Source: Mycobacterium sp. ACS4054
Lineage (GTDB): Bacteria > Actinomycetota > Actinomycetes > Mycobacteriales > Mycobacteriaceae
Reading direction: 5' to 3'
NCBI RefSeq assembly: GCF_001667275.1
Contig: NZ_LZHV01000031.1
Location: 1 to 64,000 of the forward strand
DNA length: 64,000 bases
How positions within the stretch are numbered: the stretch's first letter is position 1; the number at the start of each line of letters is the position of its first letter. The notes under the pieces are model-generated. The model worked only from the letters and a program-made list of their open reading frames with translations. It was not told where the DNA came from and ran no database searches. Of this stretch, positions 34,440-42,739 are shown piece by piece. The translations under genes were made by a program, and so were the position numbers.

Positions 34440-35158
34440 CCTCGCTCGACGAGCAACGCGCGCTGGTGGCTCAGGCCTGCCGGGTGGCCGCGGCCCGTGG
34501 CCTGGTCGACGGCATCCTGGGCCACCTGAGCCTGCGGGTGGACGACGGGCACCTGCTCATCCGTTGCCGCAGCGACACCGACGCCGGGGTGGCGTTCACC
34601 CGGCCCGCCGACATCCGTCTCATCACCTTCGACGGCGGCTCCGGCGCGAAAGGCGAACTCGACGGGTATCGCGTGCCGAACGAACTGCCCATCCACGTCG
34701 AGACCCTGCGGGCCGATTCGCAACACCGGGCCGTCGCGCACCTGCACCCGCCGGTCGTGGTCGCCGCCGACCTGGCGGGCATCGCGATCCGACCGATCTA
34801 CGGCGCCTTCGACATTCCCGGCGCGTGGCTCGCGCGCGGCGGCGTGCCGGTCTACGAGCGCGCCGTGCTGATCCGCACCGCGGAGCTCGGCCGCGAGATG
34901 GTAGCCGCCATGCGCGGCCGGCCGGTGGTGATCTGTCGCGGGCACGGGATCACCAGCGCGGCCGACACCGTGCAGCGGGCGGTGCTGCAGGCGATCAGCG
35001 TCGACACGCTGGCCCGAATGTCGTTGCGGGTGCGGGCCGCCGGCGCGACCCTGCGCGATATCGACGACGCCGACTGGGACGACCTGCCCGACCTGGGGCC
35101 GTCGTTCACCGCGGAGGCCGCCTGGCGTCACGAAGTGGCGCGGTTGCCGGCCGGCTGA
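34436..35158 (+). CDS. Class II aldolase/decarboxylase-like protein
   Basis: A 240-residue member of the class II aldolase/adducin family. Metal-ligand histidines are visible in AHLHPP and in CRGHG, with the acidic partner near LPIHVETLRA. In actinobacterial phthalate operons a protein of this family (PhtC) removes a carboxyl group from 3,4-dihydroxyphthalate, giving protocatechuate. That reading fits the presence of pcaHGB 5 kb away, but a true aldolase on another substrate is possible. Last gene of the five-gene coupled operon. Confidence 0.82.
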   Translation: MTSLDEQRALVAQACRVAAARGLVDGILGHLSLRVDDGHLLIRCRSDTDAGVAFTRPADIRLITFDGGSGAKGELDGYRVPNELPIHVETLRADSQHRAVAHLHPPVVVAADLAGIAIRPIYGAFDIPGAWLARGGVPVYERAVLIRTAELGREMVAAMRGRPVVICRGHGITSAADTVQRAVLQAISVDTLARMSLRVRAAGATLRDIDDADWDDLPDLGPSFTAEAAWRHEVARLPAG

Positions 35159-35275
35159 GCGGGCGTCACAGCTTCATATCAACTCCGCGAACACCCCGCG
35201 GATGTGCCGGGTTTCGCGGCGGCGGCGCCCCTACCCTGGCAGCTGCCCGAATGTCGTTTTGCCAGGAGTGTTCGC

Positions 35276-36070
35276 GTGACCGAACTGGACCGGCGCCGGT
35301 TCCTGGTCGCGGTGGCCGCGACGCTGGCCGTCACCGGAATCCCGTTGCGGCCCAACGGGGCGACGGCGCTCGCGGACGCGCCCCGGCCGCTGGCACCGCC
35401 GCCGGACCCGCGCTCACGCGTCGCGCTGCCCGGTGGCGGTGTGCTGAACAAACTTCCGGGCAATGGCGATCTCTTGGCGTGGACGGTCGACGACGGCGCC
35501 AACACCGAAGTGGTGCGGCTCTACACACAATTCGCCAAGGACACCGGTGTGCGTCTGACCTACTTCGTCACCGGCGGCTACCGCTCCTGGACGGACAACG
35601 CCGGCCTGCTTCGACCGCTGGTCGACTCCGGGCAGATCCAGCTGGGCAACCACACCTGGACCCATGCCGACCTGACCAGACTGTCCAAGGGCCAGATCGC
35701 CGAGGAGCTCACGCGCACGGATGCGTTCCTGCGCAACGCGTACGGCGTTGACGCGGTCCCCTACTTTCGGCCCCCGTACGGCCATCACAATGCCGCGGTC
35801 GCCGCGGTGGCCGCCGACCTGGGCTACCAGATGACCACGTTGTGGTCCGGCGACTTACGGGACTCCGCACCGGTTTCCGAGGACCAGATCGTCAAAATTG
35901 CCTACCAGTCGTTCGTGGCACAGAACATCGTGATCGGCCACCTCAACCACCCGTCGGTCACCCGCGTCTACGGCCAGCTCGTGGACATCATCCGGTCACG
36001 CGGGCTGCGCACGGTGACGCTCAACGACGTCTTCCTGCGGCCCGCGCTCCGGACGCCTCACCCGAGCTGA
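35276..36070 (+). CDS. Secreted polysaccharide deacetylase
   Basis: A 264-residue exported NodB-family deacetylase. A twin-arginine-type signal is present (DRRRFLVAVAATLAVTG, residues ~4-20). The catalytic domain has TVDDGAN (the Asp-Asp motif), GNHTWTHADL (the HX3H zinc site), YFRPPYGHHN and a C-terminal VIGHLNHP. It probably removes acetyl groups from peptidoglycan or another glycan outside the membrane. AGGAG lies nine bases before the chosen GTG. Its end overlaps the convergent IclR gene by 13 bases. Confidence 0.88.
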   Translation: MTELDRRRFLVAVAATLAVTGIPLRPNGATALADAPRPLAPPPDPRSRVALPGGGVLNKLPGNGDLLAWTVDDGANTEVVRLYTQFAKDTGVRLTYFVTGGYRSWTDNAGLLRPLVDSGQIQLGNHTWTHADLTRLSKGQIAEELTRTDAFLRNAYGVDAVPYFRPPYGHHNAAVAAVAADLGYQMTTLWSGDLRDSAPVSEDQIVKIAYQSFVAQNIVIGHLNHPSVTRVYGQLVDIIRSRGLRTVTLNDVFLRPALRTPHPS

Positions 36071-36852
36071 TCGCCAATCTCCTTGGCCGCCTTGACAAGT
36101 GCGGCGGCGACGGCCGCATGCCGGGAGGCGTCCAACCGGTTTTGGGGTGCGGCGGCGTTGAGCGCGAGCCGCAGGCCGGGGGCCCGCGTCGGGATGGGCA
36201 CCGCGATCGATGCGACGCCCTCCTCGCTTTCCTCGCGGTTGATCGCGTACCCCCGTTCGCGGGTCGCGGCGAGCTCGGCCTCCAGCTCGGTGCGCCTGCC
36301 GATCGAGGACGCCGTGATGCGTTCCAACCGCTTGTGCGGCAGCAGCTGACGCAGCTCGGGCTCGGTCAGCTGCGCCAGCATGACCTTGCCCGTCGAGGTG
36401 CAATGCGCGGGCATGCTGCGGCCCAGCCGCGACGCGACCCGGACCGCGGCGGGGCCCTCGACCGCGGCGACGAAGCGGACGCTGGCACCGTCGAGCATCC
36501 CGACGTGAATCGTCTCGCGGAGTTGCTCGGCGAGGCCGCGCATGATCGGCGTCGCCGATCGCTGGATGTCGATGCGGCCGAAGATCGCGACGGCCACGCC
36601 GGTCAGCGACGGGCCGGGCAGGTAGGCCTTCGACAGCGGGTCCTGGCGGACGAACCCCCGGTAGGCCAGCATCGCCAGCAGCCGGTGCGCGGTGGACGAC
36701 GCCACGCCCAGGTAGCGGGTGGCCTCGCTCAACCGGATCTGGGGTTGTTCGCCCAACAACAGCAGCAGCTTGAGCGCGTTGTCGACCGATTCGATCGGAT
36801 ACTGCGGCGCAAGCGAATCGGCGGCCGGCGCTTCGGCGTCCTTTTTCGCCAT
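36058..36852 (-). CDS. IclR-family transcriptional regulator
   Basis: A 264-residue IclR regulator. The N-terminal winged helix (LSEATRYLGVASSTAHRLLAMLAYRGFV) is followed by the effector-binding GAF-like domain with SMPAHCTSTGKVMLAQL and the C-terminal REESEEGVASIAVPI. IclR members often control aromatic degradation (PcaR, PobR type). It lies just beyond the dioxygenase operon and facing it, so control of that operon and perhaps pcaHGB is likely but inferred. Confidence 0.88.
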   Translation of the reverse strand: MAKKDAEAPAADSLAPQYPIESVDNALKLLLLLGEQPQIRLSEATRYLGVASSTAHRLLAMLAYRGFVRQDPLSKAYLPGPSLTGVAVAIFGRIDIQRSATPIMRGLAEQLRETIHVGMLDGASVRFVAAVEGPAAVRVASRLGRSMPAHCTSTGKVMLAQLTEPELRQLLPHKRLERITASSIGRRTELEAELAATRERGYAINREESEEGVASIAVPIPTRAPGLRLALNAAAPQNRLDASRHAAVAAALVKAAKEIGDQLG

Positions 36853-36882
36853 GACAGTGAAGCTACCCGCGCGGGTGGTGGC

Positions 36883-37947
36883 TCACAGCAAACTGAGCAC
36901 GGCCGCGCCGGCCAGTCCCGCCGCGATCACCCCGCCCGTCGCGGTCGCGACGGCCTTCCAGCCGAACGTGCGGGCGACCATCGCGGCGCCGGGAACGCTC
37001 ACCGCCGGCAACGTGATCAGCAGCGCGCCGATCGTCCCCGACGACGCGCCCAGCAGGGACAACCCCAGCAGGATCGGTATCTCCCCGGCCGTCGGGATGA
37101 CCATCAGCGTGCCGGCGACCGCGACGACCGCCACGATCAGCAGGGCCGCCAGCACGCCCCGGTGCGCGGGTTGCCCCAGGGTCAGCAGGAAACCACGGAA
37201 GGCCCCTAGCAGGAGCACCAGGACCGCGTATTCGGGCAGCAGGAACACGCCCAACCACAGCAGCGCCCGCACGAACCCGCGCGGCCTTGCGGTCGCCTCG
37301 CCGTCGCGGTTAAGCGGCGTCGGCCCGGGCGCCTGCGAAAACAGGCCCACCGCGGCCGCGATGCCGAGCACCGCCGCGACCCCGACGATCAGCCTGGTCA
37401 GGCTCCACTGCCAGGGGGCGACGAAGAGCAGGAAGACGAGCACCGCCGGGTTGAGCAACGGATTGCCCAACCAATACGCGATGGCCGCCGCGGGGGTGAT
37501 GCCGTTGCGCCGCAAGGTGACGGCGACCGGGGCGGCGCAGCAGGTGCACATCATCGACGGCATGCCGGCGGCCCCGCCGGCCACCGCGGAAGCGAGCAGC
37601 CGGCGGCGGTTCAACGCGCGCGGCAGCCACGACGGCGGGAGCAGCGCCTGCACCGAGGCGCTGATCAGGAGCGCCGCGACCAGCGCCGGCCAGATAGACC
37701 ACAGGTAGGCGTGGAAGAAGGTCGCCGCCGCGTGCCAAGACGGGCCGTCGCCCGCGCGCACGCCGCCGACGGTCAGAATGCTCGAGGCGGACCAATGATG
37801 GGTTCGATGCGCCGCGGTGGCCTTCGCCGCGTAGGGCAGCCACTTCGCCCACAGCAGCCCGACCACGAACACGGTGACGGCGACGAAAACACCGGCCGCC
37901 ACGGTTCCCCGGCGCCCAAGCTGAATTGCATTGCCCTTCAACGGCAT
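36883..37947 (-). CDS. ArsP/DUF318-type permease (Rv2963-like)
   Basis: A 354-residue membrane permease of the PF03773 family with about eight to ten helices in two halves. The paired family motifs are PSMMCTCCAAPVAV in the first half and MVIPTAGEIPIL in the second. Members export trivalent organoarsenicals or have unknown cargo; the CTCC cysteine cluster is compatible with thiophilic cargo. I chose MPLKGNAIQL (37947), just before the first helix. Divergent from the SGNH gene, 30 bases from the IclR gene. Confidence 0.82.
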   Translation of the reverse strand: MPLKGNAIQLGRRGTVAAGVFVAVTVFVVGLLWAKWLPYAAKATAAHRTHHWSASSILTVGGVRAGDGPSWHAAATFFHAYLWSIWPALVAALLISASVQALLPPSWLPRALNRRRLLASAVAGGAAGMPSMMCTCCAAPVAVTLRRNGITPAAAIAYWLGNPLLNPAVLVFLLFVAPWQWSLTRLIVGVAAVLGIAAAVGLFSQAPGPTPLNRDGEATARPRGFVRALLWLGVFLLPEYAVLVLLLGAFRGFLLTLGQPAHRGVLAALLIVAVVAVAGTLMVIPTAGEIPILLGLSLLGASSGTIGALLITLPAVSVPGAAMVARTFGWKAVATATGGVIAAGLAGAAVLSLL

Positions 37948-38050
37948 AGCCACGTTCAACGAGGCTAGTCCATGCCCCACGGGCCCGCGGCGGCGCGTGG
38001 CGGGCCACGCCTCACGCGCCGGCATCGCCATCGCTATTATTCTCGGCTTC

Positions 38051-38860
38051 GTGCGCGGGGCTTTTCCCTCTGAATATCGCCGTTACGTCGCCATCGGGGA
38101 CAGCCAGACCGAGGGCTTGTGGGACGGCGACGACGTCGTCGGCCTCCTCGGATTCGCCGACCGGCTCGCCGCCATGATCGATTCGCTGCATCCGGGCCTG
38201 CACTACGCCAACCTCGCGATCCGCGGCAAACGCATCGCCGATGTGTTGCACGAGCAGGTGCCGCGGGCCCTGGCGATGGAACCCGACCTGATCACCGTGT
38301 GCGCCGGCATGAACGACGTCATCCAGCCGGGCCGGTCGTTCGGGCCCGCCCTGGTTGACCTCGAGCACGTCTACGCGGCGCTGGCCGGATCCGGCGCGAC
38401 GGTGGTGACGACCACCTTCCCGAACGTCGCGCAGTTCCTCCCGCTCGGGCGGCTGGTGTCCGGGCGCTTGGCCCGCATCAACGCGGCGATCACCGCGGCC
38501 GCCGAGCGCTACGGGTTCGGGCTCGTCGACCTGTACAACGCGCCATCGATGCGCGAGCTGGACACGTGGGCCATCGACCGGGTGCACGCGTCGGCCAAAG
38601 GGCACATGCTGTTCGCCGCCGCGGCCGCCGAGGCGTTGAATCTGCCTGGCAGCAACCATGATTGGGCCCACGCGACCGCCGACGCCCGGCGGCGCTCGCG
38701 CACCAGCGGCGCGTACGAGCAGCTGCGCTGGACGCAGGACAGCTTCTTCCCGTGGATCTGGCGCCGGCTGCGCGGCATGTCGTCGGCCGACGGGCGCGAA
38801 CCCAAACGCCCGCAGTTGGAAAGCCTCGGCACGCCCAGCCGCGTCAACCGCAGGGTTTAG
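38051..38860 (+). CDS. SGNH-family esterase/lipase
   Basis: A 269-residue GDSL/SGNH hydrolase with all four blocks: Ser in AIGDSQTEG, Gly in LAIRGKR, Asn in CAGMNDV and Asp-His in IDRVHAS. The C-terminal ~60 residues are a basic, Trp-rich tail. There is no clear signal peptide from the chosen GTG start at 38051; a longer frame upstream would add a hydrophobic stretch (GIAIAIILGF) that could act as one, so export is uncertain. Precedes dedA on the same strand by 36 bases. Confidence 0.83.
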   Translation: MRGAFPSEYRRYVAIGDSQTEGLWDGDDVVGLLGFADRLAAMIDSLHPGLHYANLAIRGKRIADVLHEQVPRALAMEPDLITVCAGMNDVIQPGRSFGPALVDLEHVYAALAGSGATVVTTTFPNVAQFLPLGRLVSGRLARINAAITAAAERYGFGLVDLYNAPSMRELDTWAIDRVHASAKGHMLFAAAAAEALNLPGSNHDWAHATADARRRSRTSGAYEQLRWTQDSFFPWIWRRLRGMSSADGREPKRPQLESLGTPSRVNRRV

Positions 38861-38896
38861 GGCGCGCACCGCTCGACGGTCAGGCATCCTGGACGC

Positions 38897-39562
38897 ATGA
38901 ATGTCGAGGCTTTGCTGCACGCGATCCCGCCGCTCGCCATCTACCTGGTGGTCGGCGGCGTGGTCGGGCTCGAGAGCCTGGGCATTCCCCTCCCCGGCGA
39001 GATCATCCTGGTCAGCGCGGCGCTGATGTCGTCGCATCACGACCTGGCCGTCAATCCCATCGGTGTCGGCGCCGCCGCCGTGATCGGCGCGGTGGTCGGC
39101 GACTCGATCGGCTACACCATCGGGCGCCGGTTCGGCATGCCGCTGTTCGACCGGCTCGGCCGCCGGTTCCCCAAACATTTCGGTCCCGGCCACGTCGCGT
39201 TGGCCGAGAAGTTGTTCAACCGCTGGGGAGTTCGGGCCGTGTTCTTCGGCCGCTTCATCGCGCTGCTGCGCATCTTCGCCGGTCCGCTGGCCGGAGCCCT
39301 GAAGATGCACTACCCCCGGTTTCTGGCGGCCAACGTCTCGGGCGCCATCTGCTGGGCCGGCGGCACCACCGCGCTGGTCTACTTCGCCGGAATGGCCGCG
39401 GAGCGCTGGCTGGAGCGGTTTTCCTGGATCGCGCTCGTCATCGCCGTCATCTGCGGCCTGATCGCAGCGGTGTTGCTGCGGGAGCGCACCTCGCGCGCGA
39501 TCGCCGAACTCGAGGCCGAGCACTACCGCAAGGCCGAGAGCACCGCGGCCGACGCCGCCTGA
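38897..39562 (+). CDS. dedA: DedA-family membrane protein (Rv2637-like)
   Basis: A 221-residue DedA protein matching Rv2637 closely (GIPLPGEIILVSAALMSSH, GDSIGYTIGRRFG, GRFIALLRIFAGPLAG). The family has re-entrant loops with conserved glutamate and arginines (E in PLPGE; R in GRF and LRIF) and is thought to move phospholipid or undecaprenyl-phosphate across the membrane. About five hydrophobic segments. Converges with a TetR gene four bases away. Position confirms the Rv2632c-Rv2638 backbone. Confidence 0.93.
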   Translation: MNVEALLHAIPPLAIYLVVGGVVGLESLGIPLPGEIILVSAALMSSHHDLAVNPIGVGAAAVIGAVVGDSIGYTIGRRFGMPLFDRLGRRFPKHFGPGHVALAEKLFNRWGVRAVFFGRFIALLRIFAGPLAGALKMHYPRFLAANVSGAICWAGGTTALVYFAGMAAERWLERFSWIALVIAVICGLIAAVLLRERTSRAIAELEAEHYRKAESTAADAA

Positions 39563-39565
39563 CCC

Positions 39566-40186
39566 CTAGCTGGCCGCCTCGCCGATGTCCTCCGGCGCGA
39601 CCGGCCGGTGTTCCTCGATGAGGCCGGCCGCCATCTTGCGGGCGCGCAACGCCGCATCCGCGTCGCCGACGGCGGCCAGGATGATGGCGCCCTTCATCAG
39701 GATGTGCCAGGACGAGGCGAAGTCCTCGACGTCGGTCAATCCCGCCGCGACGGCGCGGTGACGCACGATGTCGCGGACGTGATCGATGTGGACGATGCAG
39801 GCCTGCCCCGCCGGCGAATCGTGCCCGAGCTCGAGCAGCACGTTGATGAACGAGCAGCCTTCGTAGCCGTCGCGGAGCTGAATCCACTCGTGCATCACGT
39901 CGAAGATGGCGAGCAACTGCTCCTCGGGCGTCTCGCCGCGCTGCCGTGACTGTTCCTCGATCAGGCCGTGCGTCCACAGCTCCTCGCGCCGCTGCAGCAC
40001 GGCCAGCACCAGGTCGTTCTTGGTGGCGAAATGCCGGTACAACGTGGCCCGGGCGACACCGGCCCGCTCGATCACCTCTTCGGTCCCGACGGCCCGGATC
40101 CCACGCCTGCTGAACAGGTCATATGCCGCAGCCAAGATACGTTCACGAGCGGAGGCGGGGGGCGTTGCGACATCGGGAGTTGTCAT
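39566..40186 (-). CDS. TetR-family transcriptional regulator
   Basis: A 206-residue TetR repressor. The helix-turn-helix region is TEEVIERAGVARATLYRHF near residue 40. The C-terminal ligand domain has the pattern (HEWI, GCSFINVLLELG) of the AcrR/YcdC-like group that often guards transporters. I chose MTTPDVATPP at 40186; a slightly longer start exists. The upstream region contains two short inverted repeats in an AT-richer segment, suggesting self-repression and control of the divergent STAS gene. Confidence 0.85.
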   Translation of the reverse strand: MTTPDVATPPASARERILAAAYDLFSRRGIRAVGTEEVIERAGVARATLYRHFATKNDLVLAVLQRREELWTHGLIEEQSRQRGETPEEQLLAIFDVMHEWIQLRDGYEGCSFINVLLELGHDSPAGQACIVHIDHVRDIVRHRAVAAGLTDVEDFASSWHILMKGAIILAAVGDADAALRARKMAAGLIEEHRPVAPEDIGEAAS

Positions 40187-40224
40187 AACAACCCACAACA
40201 TACTCTTAAGTCAGTTATGTAGAC

Positions 40225-40269
40225 AGACAGACCTGTCTTGTTATAGAAATGAGATTCGCATTCCGCGAA
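40225..40269. promoter_or_regulatory. Paired inverted repeats in TetR/STAS divergent region
   Basis: AGACA-GACC-TGTCT (40225-40238) and TTCGC-ATTCC-GCGAA (40255-40269), both perfect in the arms, lie in the 154-base divergent space. CTGTCTT recurs at 40233 and 40273. The first is the likelier TetR operator, 39-52 bases before the TetR ATG. Confidence 0.45.
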
Positions 40270-40340
40270 GAGTCTGTCTTCAGAGGGCAGGACGGGCATC
40301 CATCGCAGCGTCGTAGACGCCGGTCGATTAGGAGTCCACG

Positions 40341-40778
40341 ATGAGCTCGGCCATTGCAGAACTTATGACAACCACCCACTTGATGCTGAGCACGAAGCTG
40401 GTCTACGAGCTGGGCGATCCGAACAGCACGCTGCGCGCGACAGCCGATCGCACCGGCCCGGCCGTGCTGATCTATGCGGGCGGCGAGGTCGACGCCTGCA
40501 ACGAGCACACCTGGCGCCAGCTGATCAGCGAGGTGGCGGGCATCGTCATCGCGCCCGGTCCCCTGGTCGTCGACGTGACGGGCCTGGACTTCATGGGTTG
40601 CTGCGCGTTCGCCGTGCTGGCCGACGAGGCGCGCCGGTGCAAGGACCGTGGCGTCGAATTGCGCCTGGTGAGCCGCGAGCCGGTCGTCACGCGCCTCGTC
40701 GACGCGTGCGGCCTGTCCGGCCTGCTGCCCATCTATCCGACCGCCGACTCCGCGCTGGCGTCCGCGGCCCGTTGGTGA
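40341..40778 (+). CDS. STAS-domain anti-sigma antagonist-like protein (Rv2638-like)
   Basis: A 145-residue STAS-domain protein. The fold pattern is present (AVLIYAGGEVDACNEHTW, LVVDVTGLDFMGCCAFAVL). In true antagonists a Ser or Thr in the DxSG-type loop is phosphorylated; here the loop reads DFMGCCAFA, without that Ser, so phospho-switching may be lost. The position fits Rv2638. Its stop (TGA) overlaps a GTG that looks like the intended start of the next gene. Confidence 0.8.
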   Translation: MSSAIAELMTTTHLMLSTKLVYELGDPNSTLRATADRTGPAVLIYAGGEVDACNEHTWRQLISEVAGIVIAPGPLVVDVTGLDFMGCCAFAVLADEARRCKDRGVELRLVSREPVVTRLVDACGLSGLLPIYPTADSALASAARW

Positions 40779-41883
40779 CGGGTCGGCACAGGCGCTGAGC
40801 GACGCTCCCACCTTCGGCGCGGAGGAGGAATTTCTCCTCGTCGACCCGCGAACCGGCGAACCGGCGCCGCGCAACGAGGATGTGGCCGCCGAGGCCAAGC
40901 GCCGGGGAGTCGAGCTGCAGCTGGAACTGAGCAGCTGCCAGGTGGAAACGACCTCCAGCGTCGTGGCGGCCAGCTCTGAACTCGGCGAGGAACTGGCCCG
41001 GCTGCGGCGCACCGCGGCGCAGGCCGCCGAGGCGGTGGGCCTGCAGCTGCTGGCGGCCGGCCTCCCGCCGGCCACCCCGCACGAGTTCCCTGTCACCGAC
41101 ACCCCGCGTTACCGGCGCATCGGCGCCGAGTACGGGATGGTCGCGCACGAGCAGGGCATCTGCGGATGCCATGTGCACGTGCAGGTTCCGGACCGGGCGG
41201 CCGCGATCCGGGTCAGCAATTGGCTGCGGCCCTGGCTGCCGTCTTTGCTTGCCCTCTCGGCGAATTCGGCGGTGTACCGCAGCGCCGACAGCGGTTACGC
41301 CAGCTGGCGCAGCGTCCTGTGGCGACGCTGGCCGGTGGCCGGGCCGCCGCCCTTCTTTCCCTCTCCCGACGACTACGACCGCACGGTGCGGATGCTGATC
41401 GACAGCGACGTGATCCTGGACGAGAAGATGGTCTATTGGGATGTGCGGCCTTCGGAGAACTTCCCGACCATCGAGGTGCGGGTGGCCGACGTGCCGGCCA
41501 CCGTCGCGGAAACGGTGCTGCTCGCCACCCTGGTCAGGGCCGCGGTGATGACCGCGCTCGACGCCCCCGGGGACGAGCCAGGGCGGCTCGCGCCGGCGGC
41601 CCTGCGCGCGGCGTATTGGAAGTCCGCCCACGACGGGCTCGCCGGACGCACGCTCGACCTGATCCACGGCCGCGGGGCGGTGCCGGCGCGGGACCTGTTG
41701 GACGCGCTGGTGCAGCGCGTGCGCCCCGCGTTGGAGTCGCTCGGCGAATACGACCGCGTCGCAAGCGAACTCGAGCGCGTCGCCGCCCAGGGCAACGGGG
41801 CCATGCGCCAGCTACGGGCCTGGCGCCGGCGGGGCGAGGTGGCCGACGTCGTCACCGAGGCGGCCGCCGCCACGCTGAGCTGA
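40775..41883 (+). pseudogene. YbdK-type carboxylate-amine (glutamate-cysteine) ligase, apparent 1-base frameshift at start
   Basis: From 40801 the sequence encodes a YbdK/GCS2-type ATP-dependent ligase of ~360 residues: GAEEEFLLVDP, ICGCHVHVQVPD, YWDVRPSENFPTIEVR. The conserved N-terminal EEEF glutamates lie upstream of the first in-frame start codon (GTG 40882), so that start would remove the active-site opening. Between the in-frame stop at 40669-40671 and 40882 there is no ATG, GTG or TTG in this frame. A GTG at 40775 in a classical GTGA overlap with the STAS stop is one frame off and dies after seven codons. One extra G in the GGG at 40780-40782 would restore VTGSAQALSDAPTFGAEEEF. It is either a sequencing error or a real null mutation; the remainder is intact. 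Confidence 0.7.
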
Positions 41884-41896
41884 GGCCGCGCGGCGC

Positions 41897-42682
41897 CTAC
41901 GCCACCGAGAGCAGGCGGTACAGCCCGATCAGGCCCACCACCACGATCGTGGCGCGCAGCGCGTTGCCCGACAGCCGACGCCCGTAGCGCGCCCCGATCA
42001 GTCCCCCGACCAGGGAGCCCGCCGCGATCAGCCCGGCGGCCGGCCAGCTGATCCGGTCGAAGGCCACCAACGTATAGGCAACGGCGGCAACCACATTCAC
42101 CACCAGGGTCAGCAGGTTCTTCGCCGCGTTCATCCGCTGCACCGATTCGGGCAGCAAGGCCCCCATCAGGCCGACCAGCAGAATGCCTTGGGCGGCAGTG
42201 AAATACCCGCCGTAGACGCCGACCCCGAAGGTGCCGAGGACCAGGACGGCCATGCGGGCCGGGGTGATGTGCTCCGGTGAACGGCCCGCCGCCTCGGCGC
42301 GCCGGCTCGTCCACGCCTGGAGCCGGGGGCCGATGACCACCAGCACCAGCGCCAGCACCAACAGCACCGGCACCACCTCGGCGAAAACCTTTTCGGGCAG
42401 GTGCAGTAGCAGGAAGGCGCCCAGCACCCCGCCGGCCATCGACGCGGGCAGCTGCCAGCGCAGCCGGTCCCATTGCCCGCGCAGTTCCGCGCGATAGCCC
42501 CAGGTGCCGGAGACGCTGCCGGCAACCAAGCCCGTCGCGTTCGACATGGTGGCCGTGACCGGCGGGAAGCCGAGGGCGACCAGCGTCGGGAAGGTGATCA
42601 GGGTGCCGGATCCGACGAGCGCGTTGAAGGCGCCGGCGGCGAACCCGGCCAAGCAAATCAGGAAGAGGTGGGAAGGCGACAC
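41897..42682 (-). CDS. TauE/SafE-family sulfite/anion exporter
   Basis: A 261-residue membrane protein with eight or so helices in two repeats, each with the family signature: GAFNALVGSGTLITFP in the first half and GVGVYGGYFTAAQGILL in the second. Members transport sulfite, sulfonates or related organic anions; the cargo is unknown here. GTG start. Converges with the YbdK-type gene and is separated from the upstream catalase gene by a terminator. Confidence 0.86.
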   Translation of the reverse strand: MSPSHLFLICLAGFAAGAFNALVGSGTLITFPTLVALGFPPVTATMSNATGLVAGSVSGTWGYRAELRGQWDRLRWQLPASMAGGVLGAFLLLHLPEKVFAEVVPVLLVLALVLVVIGPRLQAWTSRRAEAAGRSPEHITPARMAVLVLGTFGVGVYGGYFTAAQGILLVGLMGALLPESVQRMNAAKNLLTLVVNVVAAVAYTLVAFDRISWPAAGLIAAGSLVGGLIGARYGRRLSGNALRATIVVVGLIGLYRLLSVA

Positions 42683-42697
42683 TGAAGAAAAACCCTA

Positions 42698-42720
42698 GCC
42701 TGCCGCCAGTTTCGGCAGGC
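42698..42720 (-). terminator. Rho-independent terminator after catalase gene
   Basis: On the minus strand an 8-bp perfect stem (GCCTGCCG/CGGCAGGC, 7-base loop) is followed eight bases later by TTTTT. It begins 20 bases past the catalase stop. A U-run this clear is uncommon in mycobacteria. Confidence 0.65.
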
Positions 42721-42739
42721 GGCGGGTTCGGCTTGCGCG

